A DNA stretch of 64,000 nucleotides. Source: Oxyruncus cristatus (taxonomy: Eukaryota; Chordata; Aves; Passeriformes; Cotingidae). The notes below the pieces were generated by a model. The model worked only from the letters and a program-made list of their open reading frames with translations. It searched no databases and had not been told where the DNA came from. Position numbers and translations under genes: made by a program. Below are positions 1-13,950 of this stretch, piece after piece (position 1 is the stretch's first letter; every line of letters begins with the position of its first letter). Location: contig VXAY01006112.1 in the NCBI GenBank assembly GCA_013399855.1, positions 1,573,469 through 1,637,468 on the forward strand, written 5' to 3'.

Positions 1-3000
1 AAAAAAAAACACACACAAAAAAAACCCCAACTTAAAATTATTAAGTCTACTTAGGAAAGTGGAAAGATCTCCAAATATTTTCCCAAACCAAAAGGAGGCA
101 AAAGAGGATCATTGTTTCATTTTATGTCAAACAAGGAAACAAAAGAAAACACGCTAAAATCTCTTGTAGGCTGATAGTTTTTCTGTATTTAAATGTGTCT
201 CACCAGGGCTCACACAAATGTTCAATAGATGGCACTCTGTGTTCTTCTACAAATAACCATTAAATGGAGCAGCTGACAGAGAGTGAGTGGACTGAGTTTA
301 CTCACCTGCCCTAATTTTACTACAGACGCCACTTAAAAGGAATTACTTTTTATCAGAAGATAAATGAGCTTTGTGCCAAACAATTCAACAAAAGGGGAAG
401 TTTGAAACATGGAAAATATGCCTGTAAGAAACATATTTTAAGTAATAAGACCTTCATCTCTCACTAAAAGGTCAAATATGCACGTATGCGGATTACCTCT
501 TCAGCAAGGAAACAAAATTGTATAACAGGGACATTTTCCTGCAGAAAAAAAAAAGATGCTCAGAGAAGGATTCTCTGACTGTTCAGTGGAAGGTCGGAAA
601 AAAACCTTATCAAAATGCATACTACTAAACACAATATTCACAGCTCATCAAATCCTGACAGGTTCTGGAATATGATAACACCAAACTATGTCACTTCAAC
701 TGGGTTTGACAGCAGGTAAATTATATTGTGTAAGAGTTTAACTAAAACGAAGTTATTCGCCAAAACTATCTTGATCTATACAGGATTTTTAATGTTAGAA
801 AACTGTCCTATTACTAATGAAACAACAGACAAGAAAAGTGACTCTAAGTTTATTTTTCTGCTTCATGTTCTGCTTTACCCAGCAAAAGAGCACAGACAGC
901 AGAATGAATAAATGTGTGGAAACATCTCTTTTTTAACCTTTTCTCTGAACAGGTTCATTTGCAGAACCACATTTATCTTTTAAAATTACCCATCAAATGC
1001 TGTAATTGAACATATTTCAGCCTTTAGCTTTCGAGTCCAGTGTGGAATAGCTGTGCTGACTGATCCCTTCGGCCCATGGCATTGCTGGTACACTCTGACT
1101 TAACCTCCCTTCTAAACGTTTAGAGGGCTGGAATATGTAATTTCCAGCTCAAAGCTTCATGGCAGCTTATGTTGGTTTGGTTATCCTATCCAAAAGCATG
1201 AATATTAATTTATAAACACTCATATCAACACCAAATTTCATGTACTGTTAGAAAAGAGATGCAGAAACAGCCACAACTGCCATCACAGTAAACCCGGGCT
1301 TTGCTGTACAAATAAGTGTTTGACCTGCTGCTTTGTCAAGATTCACATCATACAGCTACTTTGGGGCTTGGCTCTTTCATGGTATTTAACAGTTGTATAA
1401 AATATTTATTCAGTAATAGATGTAGCTGGATAATTTAACAGACACAACCCAGCAACCCAGAAATGGGCAACCCGGGCAACCTACAGTGCAAAACCCTATT
1501 TGCAGTTGCCAACAGCTGTGAGCACCCAGTTGTAACCCAAAAATGGTTTATGGGTGATTTTGTTGACAGAAGTATCTTCTGGAAGAATGCAAAGTTTTTT
1601 TCCTGTGATCTTGCCTGTATATCTGTGGCAGTTTTCTAAACTGATCACAAGAAATAAGGTTGGTGACTAATATGACACTTGGGCAGCCTGCAGGTTTGGA
1701 GCCGAGGATTTTTTAAAGCCCTTCCCACAGAGAGAAACCTGTTATCAGGGGTCCTTTTTTTCAAGTCCCACAGTATGTAGAGCTTTTTCCTTTCAAGCAT
1801 AATGAAAACCTTAATTTGTACAAGTAACTTAACATCTAAAGATCGAGAGGCCAACTAAAAAGTGTATCGTAATCAAAGGATGAAAAAAATAGGAGCATTT
1901 TGCATTTTCCAAGGTGATAATCTACACAATGGACTAAAAATTAGTTCTCCAATGGTCATTCAACCTTCACATCCCCCATTCTTTGACTTTGCTGCTACCA
2001 AGAGAGATTGCTGTACATACATGTCCCCTCAGGTAAATTTGACTCCAAACTTCTATATTATTATTGGACTTATCTCTCGTTCCTTCCAACAACAACCACA
2101 AAGGCTCATTTACCTTATGCAGAATGCAATTAGTAGGTATCCTATTTATTTGACAGCTTTCTCATTTTCTCAATTCCGTGTAATTTGACAGGGACTATTA
2201 CAGATCTGTAACTAGTCTTTCAGAATGACTTTCACAAGGTTAGTTCACTTATTAATTGACCCTTGGTAATGGTAATTTAAGAAGCATATTAATCTCATCT
2301 GTCAGTTCTAACACATACTAGATGTATAAAATAATTTGTCTTTTGCAGGGAGCCTTGCAACAGAAATGAAGTGTCTAAATTTTTAATTAATATGCATTTT
2401 CTTTCAACAAATGAGACTTTGGAGTGGAAGGAGACTTCTTTTCAGTGGTTTTCTTTATTCTGCTTTAAAGTTCCTGCATTTTCTCGTTGTGAAGATAAAC
2501 ACTTTCACCAGTCAGTAAAGACTATGATCTAAATAATCTTCTACAAAGGACATTCTGGTGTTCCCAACAGATCCCTGAAATTTCAAAATGTGCAAGCAAA
2601 GCATTTGGCACTTCAACACCAATGTCTTATTACATATACAGATTAAAGGTTTCCGGAATTAAGGAGATTTAATACACTAAGAACATTAACCAAGAGGTTA
2701 CTATTCATAAATTGAAAACTTCAAACAGTATCAGATGCTTGAAGTTGTTCTAATCTCATAAAATCTGGTTTCTTGATGCACTATAGGTTGAGCAGAGCCT
2801 GCGGTTTGTGTCTAAGAGGCATCCAACATTCTTAATCCCAAGTATTAGTAAGGGCCTTATGTAACTTCTCCTTTATTCCATTCAGGAAGTAAATATGTTA
2901 TGGAAACAGTTAAAAGCAAGGAGAATTGTGTAAAGAACCCATTGTGCACATCAGTGTGTGATCACCTGCACATTTTAACACAGGGATGAAAGGCAGTTCC

Positions 3001-3661
3001 TCGCCTAAAAATTCCAAAGGGTCTTAAGGTGTTACTGATGAGTGTGCACAGTTGCCATTAAGGTCAGCACAGGGTTGAGGTGGAACAGAAATCCTGTGGG
3101 CTGTATTTTAAAGCTGAGAAGTCAAGAAAAAACAAGGTAAAAGCTCAGGTGGTCCTCTTCCCTCCAGTCTATTTCTCCGTTTGTGCCCAAAGAATGAAAA
3201 GAGCTTCTGAGAGGTGACTTTACAAAGAGCAGAGCCTTGGCTGCAAACCCGGGCAGGTTGTGCTGAGAGTTTATATGAGGCCAAAACTGCATTACCCTAC
3301 AGCCCCTCCCAGCCTCAGCCATCCTGCACTTCATGCTGCCAGCACACTTCTGCTCTTCACATCAAGCAGCAACCCAAAACCCTACCAGTTCTACAGGGTA
3401 CAAAGCCTTTAGCAGCACCAGAGACTCTGCTATGCAGACACCTTGCAAGATTAACCCTGTGGAACAGGCACCGAGGGTCTGCAGGGCCCGGGTCCACACC
3501 ACACCCATAGAGGGCCTTTGGGGAAAGGGAAAAGTCTGGAGAATGCTGAGGGTGGGTACCTGCCCTGGGGGACTGGATTCAGCCCTCTGGATATGGGTGG
3601 GGGACCAAATACCATGGGAATCCATCTCATGGTGTTGTATTTTCTGCCACGGGAAGTACTG

Positions 3662-3708
3662 CTGAGGAATAGGAGGTAAATCTAGAGGACTCTGTTCTAA
3701 TTCCTCAG
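3662..3708. repeat. 9-bp inverted repeat
   Basis: Arms ctgaggaat (3662-3670) and attcctcag (3700-3708) are separated by 29 bases. They lie at the edge of a GC-richer segment (about 3200-3660) in which I recognise no element. Confidence 0.5.
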
Positions 3709-5354
3709 ATTACTCCACATGTGACTGTTTCCCCACTGATGACCACTGTGAGTGATTTAGATTAATCTGGTTCCAAAGCAGAGTAATAAATATAAGGTGA
3801 GATGTTATCAACCACATTAACAAATGCTCCCTTGTTAAAACTCCTCCAGGTTTCACATACTCTGAGATCTGGCCAACAATTTGTTAAAAAGTAACTGTCC
3901 ATGAAACAAAACAAATATCATCTATAAATGCGTTATAGAAGATATAAGCAATAATACTATGAACCCCTTGTTTACTGAAGCTTATCACACTTCAGTTCTT
4001 AAGGTACTAATAATTTTGATTATTGAAAGCTAGAGGCATCTAGACCAAAACCACGACTTTGACTTCACAGAATTTTGCAGGTATATGAATATCCATTCCC
4101 TCACAGCCACCATGACAGAGTTTTTTGGCATGTATTTCGAAAACTTTAGAAAAAAAAAGGTAACCATCTTATTTATTGGCTGTATCTTCACAATGTCACC
4201 CCCACTGTTACAGTCTACCAGGTAAACAGGTATTTAAGCAATCCTTTAAAAAAACAAATTACTCACTTGACAGACTATAGTGTCTCTTTCAGAATCATTA
4301 GTGTCAATCATGTGAGTACAAGTTTTAAGTGCTGTTGAAATGCAAGCTACTTAAACAATTGATCATCATATGGAACCACTTAAAGCTTAATACAGCCCAT
4401 GAGCAAACCCACTGCTGGCAACTCGGCTCTAAAACATCATCTTTATTTTTAACAGTGAAGTAAGAGCTGACTGTAAGAAACAATGCCTACTTCTTCACTT
4501 AGTTTCTTAATTTTTAACCTTCTAAGTTTTGAGAAGCTGTGATTTTTTTATAAAGATCAGAGATGTCAGTGCATACAAGGGATGACACTTCAAGAAAGGA
4601 TATGGACCCTGTATGTCAGTGTTAAAAGCCAGGGAAATCACACCAGACTGTAAAATCAGTAACAACATTATCTTTTGATTCCTGGGATTCAACAGCATCA
4701 TGCATCGATTTTTACCAGCTGAACATTTGCATTTCATTTGAAGATGTGACTTTTAAGTTACTCTGAAGACTCTCCAGTGTCAAAGAACATTGTACAGGCA
4801 GAACAAGCTTTTACTCTGTTGCAGTGCACATTCCTATCAGTAACAGCAGCAGAGATCAGGGATGACCTGGACCATATACATCCTCTATTACCATTATTCC
4901 AAGATTGGAGAACCACACTGTAATCAGCAAAAGTGCTGTTGCTGAAACAGTTAATGACAGCTGGAGAATCCCTCCTGTTACTCACTGTTGTCAACAGCAA
5001 GTGGAGAAATTAATCCCATTGTTAAACAAAATACATTCTTAAAGCTTTCCTTTACAACTCCTCAGTCCCCAACTTCCATGCAGTACATTCACTTAAGTTA
5101 CTCCAGGTCAATGTAACAAAGAAAAGAAAAATGGACAAGGGGAAGGAAAGGAGGACTCTTGGACTTTCAGTGCAATCATTTTCATACGCTGCAAGGTTTC
5201 TGAATAACAAAACTCCATATCCATACTCTTTGTTCATTTTTATACCCTGTTGTAGCCTATTTTCTGATGATCACTTGTCTTGTATATTTGACAGGAAACC
5301 CATATGCCCAAACAGCTTTCTTGACTTCCTATTAGGGAGAGCAACACAAATATT

Positions 5355-5368
5355 CACACACACACACA
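5355..5368. repeat. (CA)7 microsatellite
   Basis: Seven perfect CA units between tatt and taaaaag. Short dinucleotide repeat. Confidence 0.85.
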
Positions 5369-8300
5369 TAAAAAGAACATAAACAGCAATACATTAAGTA
5401 TTTAGTTTCTGCTTTGGATAAAGTATGACCCTTTTAATACCAGAAGCAAAATCTCTCTCTGGAAAACAGGCTGTTTCTGAAACTCAGAAGAGATGAATGC
5501 CCTATTTATTACTTTTAAAAAAAGCTGAATTACTGCACAGATTGTCATCACCTTTGCAGTTCTCACATAATTGTAGAAAAACCTCTCACAGCATTTTGTA
5601 GACCTAAGGTAATTTTATTGCATTTTATGGAACCCCTCAACAATATGAAAGGAATCCACACTTGCAAGCTAGTGTGTATCTTTAATAAGAGCACAAACAA
5701 TTATTCCCAGTGGTGTGATACACGGGGTTTGTATTCAGACAGCAGGAGCTCCGAGAGCAGAATGGGCCAACAGGAGCTGCACAGAGCCCAAGTGAGGGAT
5801 GAGGACCTGAGACCTGCACTCTGCACATCTCTCTGTTCTCTGGTGATGAGCTGGAGCAGGAAAAGTGTGCTCCCAAGCACGCCTTTCAGTTTGCTTTCAT
5901 TCCAACAGAGGCCAGACCACGATCTCTGAGCTTACTGCACAATCTGAACCAAAACACAGCCAGAGGAGGAAAACAGAGCATTCATTTCAAAAGCTGCCTC
6001 CCAGTCGAAACAAAAAGCAGAGGAAGAGGCACCCTCGGGTCAACTTCACTCTCTCACCTACTTGGCACCACAACCTGTGCCCTGTAAAGTCTCGTGCAAC
6101 ACATCGCCAGACGCACCTTCCAAATCAGTTCAGTCTGGATAGTGCCCATTGCTGACCTCGCCTCCTCACGAGATGAGCCCGCGGTATGAAATGTTTGCTT
6201 CCTGTCTGAACAGCAGGTATGCAAAAAAACCCCTCATACATAAAGTTGTTTGTCCTTCGTGAAGATGAAACTCGAACGGAAAATAGGCTGTTATGTAGAG
6301 AGGGCTTAATTTATGCCTCCCTATACAAGCTGGAATGAAAGCAGCCCACAGAAAAATCTAAATATTGAGCTTTATCTGTGAACAAGTCAGAATTCAAGCT
6401 TTTAATGTTCATTTTGCCTTCCTCTTTTTCAAGTTGTCCAGGAGAAAAAGATAATAATTGAACAATTACTCATATAAAATGTGCATTCTGAATAGCCATT
6501 AGTTGACCAAAAAAATGTGAGACGAAAAGCAGGCAACACATCATGTAAATCTTTGGTGGGAATGGAAGCTTCAGGAAGAGTAAAAGTCAGCGTGGAATAT
6601 ACCCAGATGAAATGGAATTCTCAATTATGCTGTTTAAAAATGAAGTGGATATAAATTTGATTTGTCTGCAGCTGCAGTCCTGGAGGTTGCTTGTTAATGG
6701 ACACTGACAAATAAGTCTAAAATCAGAGAAATCTCTTCCACAGGTTGCAGGATAAGACTGCTGCAGGATACCCATGTGATGAAGAGTTTAAGGGCAGTTT
6801 TCTCTATTACTGGAATGGGAATGCTGTGCATATACATAGAGATTAAAGCTGTGCATATATGCAGAGAATAGGGCAGGGGGTGAGACAAGCAGGGAGAAGG
6901 GGACAGATTTGTAAAAACCCAACCACAACTTTCTAATGAGCCGAGCCAATTTTGTAAACTAAGCTTTAAAATTTAAATTGCCCTCATTCCTTCAGTAAAC
7001 TCTCAGCATAGAATTTAAAAATGTGAAACACAACATTCTTAAAGACTGCTGACCAAAATCTCTGCTCTCTGTTTTCACATTACTTCACCTTATTGCTGCT
7101 CATTATTTCTATTATGGTAATAGCAGGAATAAATCAGGATCCTTACTGTAAACTAAATGAAAACTAAACCGTGTGGTTAGAGACAGGCCCTGCTCCAATA
7201 AGCTCAAAATCTGAATTTAAAAATACCCTTGTGACTACAAGAAAGGCATCACAGTGCTATAATGTCAAACTAAAATGCAATCTCTGGACCTAATTTTGGA
7301 GTGATCTTTCAGAAACAACCCACCCTGTACTGGCCGGACACTGTGACTCAGTCTGAGCTGGAAGAGGGAATGTTAGCCTTGATTCTGTCAACTAAGTCCT
7401 TTGAAAAATCCATGGATAGGTTTTCCTAGATCTTGATAGATCCTCACTTAGGTGTTTCCTCATCCCCGCAAGAGGCACTTAAGGCAGGTCAGCCTAAAGG
7501 GAACCATCCACAAAGTAAGAGAAACAGTCTGACAGGTGAGCAGTTACTGAAAGAGCCGAGAACTACCCTGGCTTTGGGAAGTCAAAACTAGCACAGCACT
7601 CAAAATCTAGGGATTGATTCACCCAGAAAAATGCCTGTGATGTGGCCAGACATGATGAAAGCAAAACAAAAATTAAAGGCATTGGATGATGGCAGCACAA
7701 GAACAAACAATAGAAAGACTCCTTTCAGGTCCTTCCCAAAGATTTATGACCATCCTGGTGGAGTTCTCTCTTTCTGTACTTTCTCTTCCCTTTGGCAGAG
7801 AGATGCTGAAACAGCAAAACACCAAGCAATATTGTCCTCCATTTCATTAATAAGAACATTATTTATTCACATTATATTTGAAGAATTCATGGTACCTTTG
7901 AAGAAAAAAACACAGTCCGGGCACTGTGTCCTGTGACTCTTCCAGAGTCTTTGCTCTAGTCACCTCTGGTCTTTTTTACCAAAATTGCCAATTTTTGTGA
8001 GTTTCTAATCTTTTGACGGGAATTGCTGGCAGAGAATTTTTTAAAGGCGCTAATGGTAGCTAAAATGCAAATATTTTCCTTTTAAAATTAAGAAGAATTA
8101 ATAGCTGAGACAACAAACGGCCAATTGCACTCGCTGAGAGCAGGAAAGGAATCTGGCTTGGGCTGCAGGACAGTCAGCGTTTCACCTTGCGGGTGCCATC
8201 TGAAAATACTCCGTCTGCCATATTTTGCTTGCACCATATGGAGGGTAAACACAAAAACTTCCCTCCTACTCCAGAGCGCTCAGCCTTGACTACAGCCACA

Positions 8301-8594
8301 CCTAACATCTTTGCACAAACAGATGGCAAGTCTCTTAATATTTCATGGCGCTGCCCCCTGTAATTGCAGGGTTTGCACAAATAAACAAAGCACGAGTTAC
8401 ACGGCACTTTGTGTCTTGCAACAAACTAAATCAGTGGTAACATTTAGCACCAGTTTAGTACATGGAACAGAAGAGCAGAAAATAAGGATTGTTATTTTTT
8501 GAAAAAAAACCCCCACCGTTATACAACATTCATTACCTGCATTAACTCTGAGACTTTTCAATAAGGAATGCCTTTGTGAATAAACTTCTGATGT

Positions 8595-8900
8595 TATGAA
8601 TGTATCACTGAACAATAATTACTGCTGTAATAACTATAATGTGTAATGCACTACTTGTTAATACTTGGTAGTTGACCCCTTTGATTGTTTAGTGCTGTCA
8701 CTTCATCACCAGGGTTATTTAATTACAAATGGGTTCTGTTAGCTCGTATTAACCACCACATCGAGTGTTATTATGCCATTAGTGAAGAGCAATTATTTAC
8801 AAAATAGTAATAGATAGTATTTACAAAGAGCTTAGATGAACATTAAAGGCACTTGCATTATGTTCAGCAAAGTAAGCTCAAGCAAAGCTAAAGGTCTGTC
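8595..8900. promoter_or_regulatory. Candidate conserved non-coding element
   Basis: Non-repetitive AT-rich block with several ATTA/TAAT cores (acaataattactgctgtaata, tatttaattacaaatgg), a TCF-like ccctttgattg and CpGs in agctcgtattaacc and acatcgagtg. No ORF of note. Inferred from texture only. Confidence 0.22.
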
Positions 8901-10879
8901 CAAATAGCCACAATAAATTTGACAGTAAAACAGTAACTCAATGATTCTGGAAACTTCTCCCTTTAAACTGACTTGAAAGACATTAAACAATTTTTCAGTC
9001 CAAAACTATTTTTTGTGTATTTTAAAGATTTGGACATGAATTGAGGAAATGACACTCAAGATGAACAACCACAGTCGTAATTCTTAACATGGATTAATCT
9101 CTCAGCTACGAATTACACGTTTAGAATATAATCCAAGGACTATAAAAGCCAAAGGGAGTCTCCCTTATTTTTGGTATTATTTTGCTACACTATTTGCTAA
9201 GCTAAACTCCACTGAAAGCATGGAAATGTGCCTAGTGATATGTTTTATCTGTTTTACGATCCTGCCACAGGAACAAGCAGCCACGGGAACCTGGCGGGGT
9301 TCTCAAGGTGAGAACTGGAGATTTTTCTCATCTTTCCCATGGCATTTTGGACATGCAAAAGTCAATTAACCCAAACAGCCATTGCACATCATTTTGTGCA
9401 TCCTTCTGCTCTATAGAAAACCCCCAGGGAAGGACATTTTATACAACAAATATTTAATTTCCTGAAGCCCTTTGCAGACGCTTGGTATATTCTGAGCTGT
9501 GATGAGCACCACTGATGTCAAGTGTCTATTTAAACAGTAAGGAACACTTCAGAAAGAGGAAAGTAGTAAAATCTGGATCCAGGATGGAAATTTCTACGTG
9601 GGGAGAGCTGTAAGGCTGGGCCAGCTTATCTTTTTCAGTGCTTTTTTCCCCCAGACTGCTTTTCCTTTACTAGCCACAGAGTAAAAATAGGAGTCTGTGA
9701 AAATGCCACATGTCAGAAAGTGCTCAACTATCTTTAAAGTTCTTCCATATCAGTAGCACTCAAAGCTATTGTTACAATATGACACATGCACACATTTTCT
9801 TTTCAGAGTGAAAGAAAGTGGGTCTCTCTAAAACAAGCTGTGAATAATTACTTCTTGAGGTTCTATTCATAAAACACATCTGTTTTATAGTCAGGTCACA
9901 TTTATCCCACATATTTTTGTGTGCAATTCAAGTTGATTTAGTCTATTCAGTAAGAGGGAAAAGAGTATTTTTTTTTTTTCCCAGTGAAGACCGGTATTTT
10001 GCAACGAGTGGTTCTTTACTCTCCTAAGTAAAAGCAACAACAATTACTGAGAGAAATTAGCCCTTGGGAAACCTTTGTTTCCTCTGTGAGCTCCCTGCTA
10101 ACTGAAGCACTGTGGTTCTCAAGCCCATGTGTGTCTCACCCCATTCAATGGCTCCTCTCAGGATCACCCGTTCTGAGTTTCTTGTTGCTAAGAAACAGTA
10201 CTCGGTTATATTTGAAATATATATTATGGAAAGGTGCTACTTTCCTTTGTGAAATAAATATGTTGCCGGATTGACAGGCAGGGAAACAGGCTGAGGGATG
10301 TATTGTTTCCTTCAGTGTTCACAATACACCAGCCCTGCTCCCTGATTAAAGCGTTTTAAACTGTGAAATGCCTGTTTGGCTGCTGTCAGTGTGCTAAAAG
10401 CAGCGACAAAGTGTGTTGAGCCAGTTAAATCCAGCCCTTGTAATAAAAGATGTGTCTTCCCATCAGCTTGAACCTGAAATTTGGAGCTGATACATGTACA
10501 CGACACGCAGCTGGACGTACATCTCATCTCTGTGTCTGTATGAGTGTTGTAAAGGTCTGTGTGACAGCAAGATGTGCCACTGCTGGTCTGGACCAGCCAC
10601 ATCCCCCTGATGCTTCACTCACTGGAGAAAATCACTTCAACAGGACCACACTGTTGCTCCTAGAGACAAAGAATTTAAAGCTTCACACCTCCTCCACTCA
10701 TCAGACCCCTCTAACCTTCATCAGTAAATGAAGTATGTAAAGTAACTCCAGAGGACTATTAAAGAAGAATGTAACAGCACGGTTTGTTAAAAGACATTAT
10801 TTCCTCCCAGGTAAGGATAAGCAAATAATTTAATACAAAATTCCATAGCATCTGAAAAGTGCTACTCTTGACCCTAAGA

Positions 10880-11300
10880 TTTTGAGACTATTTTGCATTT
10901 CCTGCTTTAATAAGATTATTTTTTGCCAGCACATTCATTGTAGTCATAAAGCACACAAATTAGGACGAGTCAATTAATCTTAAAAAGCCAATAGAAGATG
11001 AATCTCTTTTTAACAAAGCATTAAATTACCACTCATTGAAATACAATAAAAAACTAAGACTACCACCTTTTCGGTTCCATTGAATCCCTCTAATTTTTTA
11101 GGATGATACATCTTCTTACAAATCATTAAATCTCTTGCCCTTTAGTCATGACAAAATTTAGGAGTTCAACCATCATGAGTTACCATACTGTGGTTGCTCC
11201 TAAGGCATTTACAAAAGCCTTTTCTAATGGAAAGTTATTCAGCATTTTAATTAATTAGGGCTGAATTATCACCCTCATGAGCTAATGATGACTTTGGTAA
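10880..11300. promoter_or_regulatory. Candidate conserved non-coding element
   Basis: Non-repetitive AT-rich sequence with clustered homeodomain-type cores (gtcaattaatcttaaa, cattttaattaattaggg) and tcatgagctaatgatgac. No repeat or coding sequence is recognised. Weak, texture-based call. Confidence 0.18.
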
Positions 11301-13389
11301 CTCAGAAGGTGCAAGTGCAAGATCCTGCAATGTGCAATAGGGTCTGTAGGAGAGTTGCACACATTCAGTTGTTTAAATCAGAAACGCTCATTGGCACTGA
11401 ATGACGTAACACCACCTGCGATCCTCTCACTTGAAATGACGGGAGACTGAACAAATTAATGGTCTCAAGAACAATAACAGGAGCAGAAAATTGAGTGAGA
11501 ATTGGCTGACGTGAGCAAATTTGGACAGAAATAAACACATTTTTGATTGAGGCAGAGTCATTTCAGCTACTTTAGACTGCTCCCATGAAACTCTGGTTCT
11601 CGTCCTGTCTCGCACTGAGGACTCTTTAGAGCAGATTTACAGTCTGAGGTAAGATGTGGAATAGAAGCCATCCTGAAAATAATTAAGGCTTTATTTAGGA
11701 ATCCTTAACATTTCCACATCAAATGAAGGGGTTTTGGTTTAGTTAAGGTGTATAGTAAAACCCTTGCATATACGACACAACTATTATGCAAATTCTAATT
11801 TAATTTCCATTCTGAAATATGTGTATGTTCATACAACTACATACGTATGTATATTTTTTAATGCAAGGATGTAATAGTGATAATCACCAAAACAACAAAA
11901 GGACTGTTCAAAAGAAAATGAAGCAGAGAATCACTCAAAGTGGAGACTTCAAATGTTTTAAAATTAGTTGAATTGTCTACACAAAGTGAAAAAGCAGAAC
12001 CCACAGAAAATTCCCAGGTTGTTTTGTTTCAAAAATACAAAGAAAATATTAGGACCCTAAGACAGTCATAACAGCAGAACTGAGTCTAGATTCTGTAAAT
12101 TCAGATTTTATAATTTTAAAGGGAGACAAAATTTGAAAGGAAACTCTTCCACACTTTAAACTTTGATTCCCTTTTCCCAAGGCACAACCTCCCCTTCCCA
12201 AACATGTGGAAGTTTCTTCAGTCCCTCTTCATTTAGGTTTGAACCAAATTCCCTTCCAATAAAAGATATCCAGCGTGCCTTCAACAAAGGCTCAGCGTGT
12301 TAATGAGGTTACTTAATGAGCTTAAACCCGTTAGCTTTGGTGTAAAGGTTCAGACTAGCTGAGATGGATCTTAGCACACGCACTAAATAAGTGATTTCAT
12401 ATCACAGTGTGGTTTATTTTCAAGATGAAAAAAAAAAAAATTTATAGATTAAGACAGAAAGAGAGCTCACCAGGACTTCCAAACCAAGAACATAACAAAA
12501 AAAAGCAATCCCCAAGCTGAAAGAATAAGCTGATTACTGTCAAAAGTCTACGTTCTTACAAGCTGCAAAGTTATAACCTGGGATTTCAGCAGTGGTTGGA
12601 ACGTTGGGACGTCGGTCCCCAACTGCCTCACAGGCTGCAGGCAAGACACAAATGTGATGCCTCAGCAGGAGACTTGCCATTGCAGTGCTCCTCTGGAAAG
12701 ATAAAACAAAGCTGCAGTTCCCATATGGGTAGGTGATAAAAAGCAAAACAGTACAGATAGTAGCTCTCCTCTAGAGAAAATCCGGGAATTTCGAAACTTA
12801 TCTTTTTTTTTGACTGGAAATTGAAGCCAAAACTGGGTTTCAATTCTATGAAATATAACTAAGATAAATTATTAAGGAAATTGCTCAGATTGCTTTAGGA
12901 CACAATAAAGAAGAAATTTTTGTTGAAGTTTGTAAGAAGGAGCTTAACCAGATCTTCACAGACTTTTTGATCCTTGACTGTAATATATCAGTTGGAATGA
13001 ACTTAATTAAATCAACAACCTATATGAATTTCCTGAACAGGATCACTTTTCAGACAGTGAATTTTGAAAGTCTGGGTTTTCATTGAAACTTTTCTTTAGG
13101 AAGGCACCAATGCATCTTCTCTGACATCAATTGCCAGCAAAAGATTAATTTTGCAGCGTCTGTGGGACAAATGTCCCAGCTCAGTTTCCCTTGACACCTT
13201 CTATTAATGGTATTATGGTATTAATTCAGAGGTGAAATTGTAGGTCAGGACACTGCGAAAACAACTATAGAAAGAACCTCCTACTTTTAAGAGGTAAATG
13301 CACTTCAATCTATCATCTAAAATCCATCTACATTAAAATTTAGTTCCCCAGCAGTGGAAAAATGGGCTATTAGAAAAGCTGTTTGATTG

Positions 13390-13495
13390 GTTAGTTTGGG
13401 GTTTTTTTCATGTTTTGGGGCTTTTTTGAGGGAGAGGGGTTGTTGGGCAGGGTAGATTTTTGGGTCTTTTTTTTTGGTATTTATAAATATTTAAC
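13390..13495. repeat. G/T-rich low-complexity tract
   Basis: The plus strand is almost free of C here, with repeated ggggtttttt-type units (gtttggggtttttttcatg, ggggcttttttgaggg, gggtctttttttttgg). A shorter relative lies at 18053-18080. Simple, strand-asymmetric sequence without a recognisable element. Confidence 0.6.
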
Positions 13496-13934
13496 CAACA
13501 AGAGGAAAGACCATTCAGGTAAGTTACTGCCTATTCCTACTTCCTGACTCCCTGAGTACCTTTTCTTAAGCTGTTTGGATCAAAACTAAGGCTCTTTGAT
13601 CCCAGAAAGTATTTAATATCTTAAAAAAAAAAATTGGACACATAGAAGACAGCAGAATTCAAAAGAAAACCAATGCCAGGTTTGACATGACTATGCAAGA
13701 ACCACATAACGCATACTCTAGAAAATTCTTTCATCTCTCCATAATTGCTTCTGCTTTGAGAAGCATGGACACAAAAAAACGTAGTTAAGTTCAATTTGAG
13801 GATTAATATTTGTATTACTAAATATCTTATAAAGGACTTAGAATGGGTTGGACAAAAAAAAAAAAAAGGCAATCCAAATCCATTTCAAAAGGAGACAATT
13901 TTTTTTTCATGCTGCTGTACACTTCTTCTGAGTG

Positions 13935-13950
13935 AATAATAATAATAATA
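13935..13950. repeat. (AAT)5 microsatellite
   Basis: Five perfect AAT units plus one A. Short trinucleotide repeat in the intron. Confidence 0.85.
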
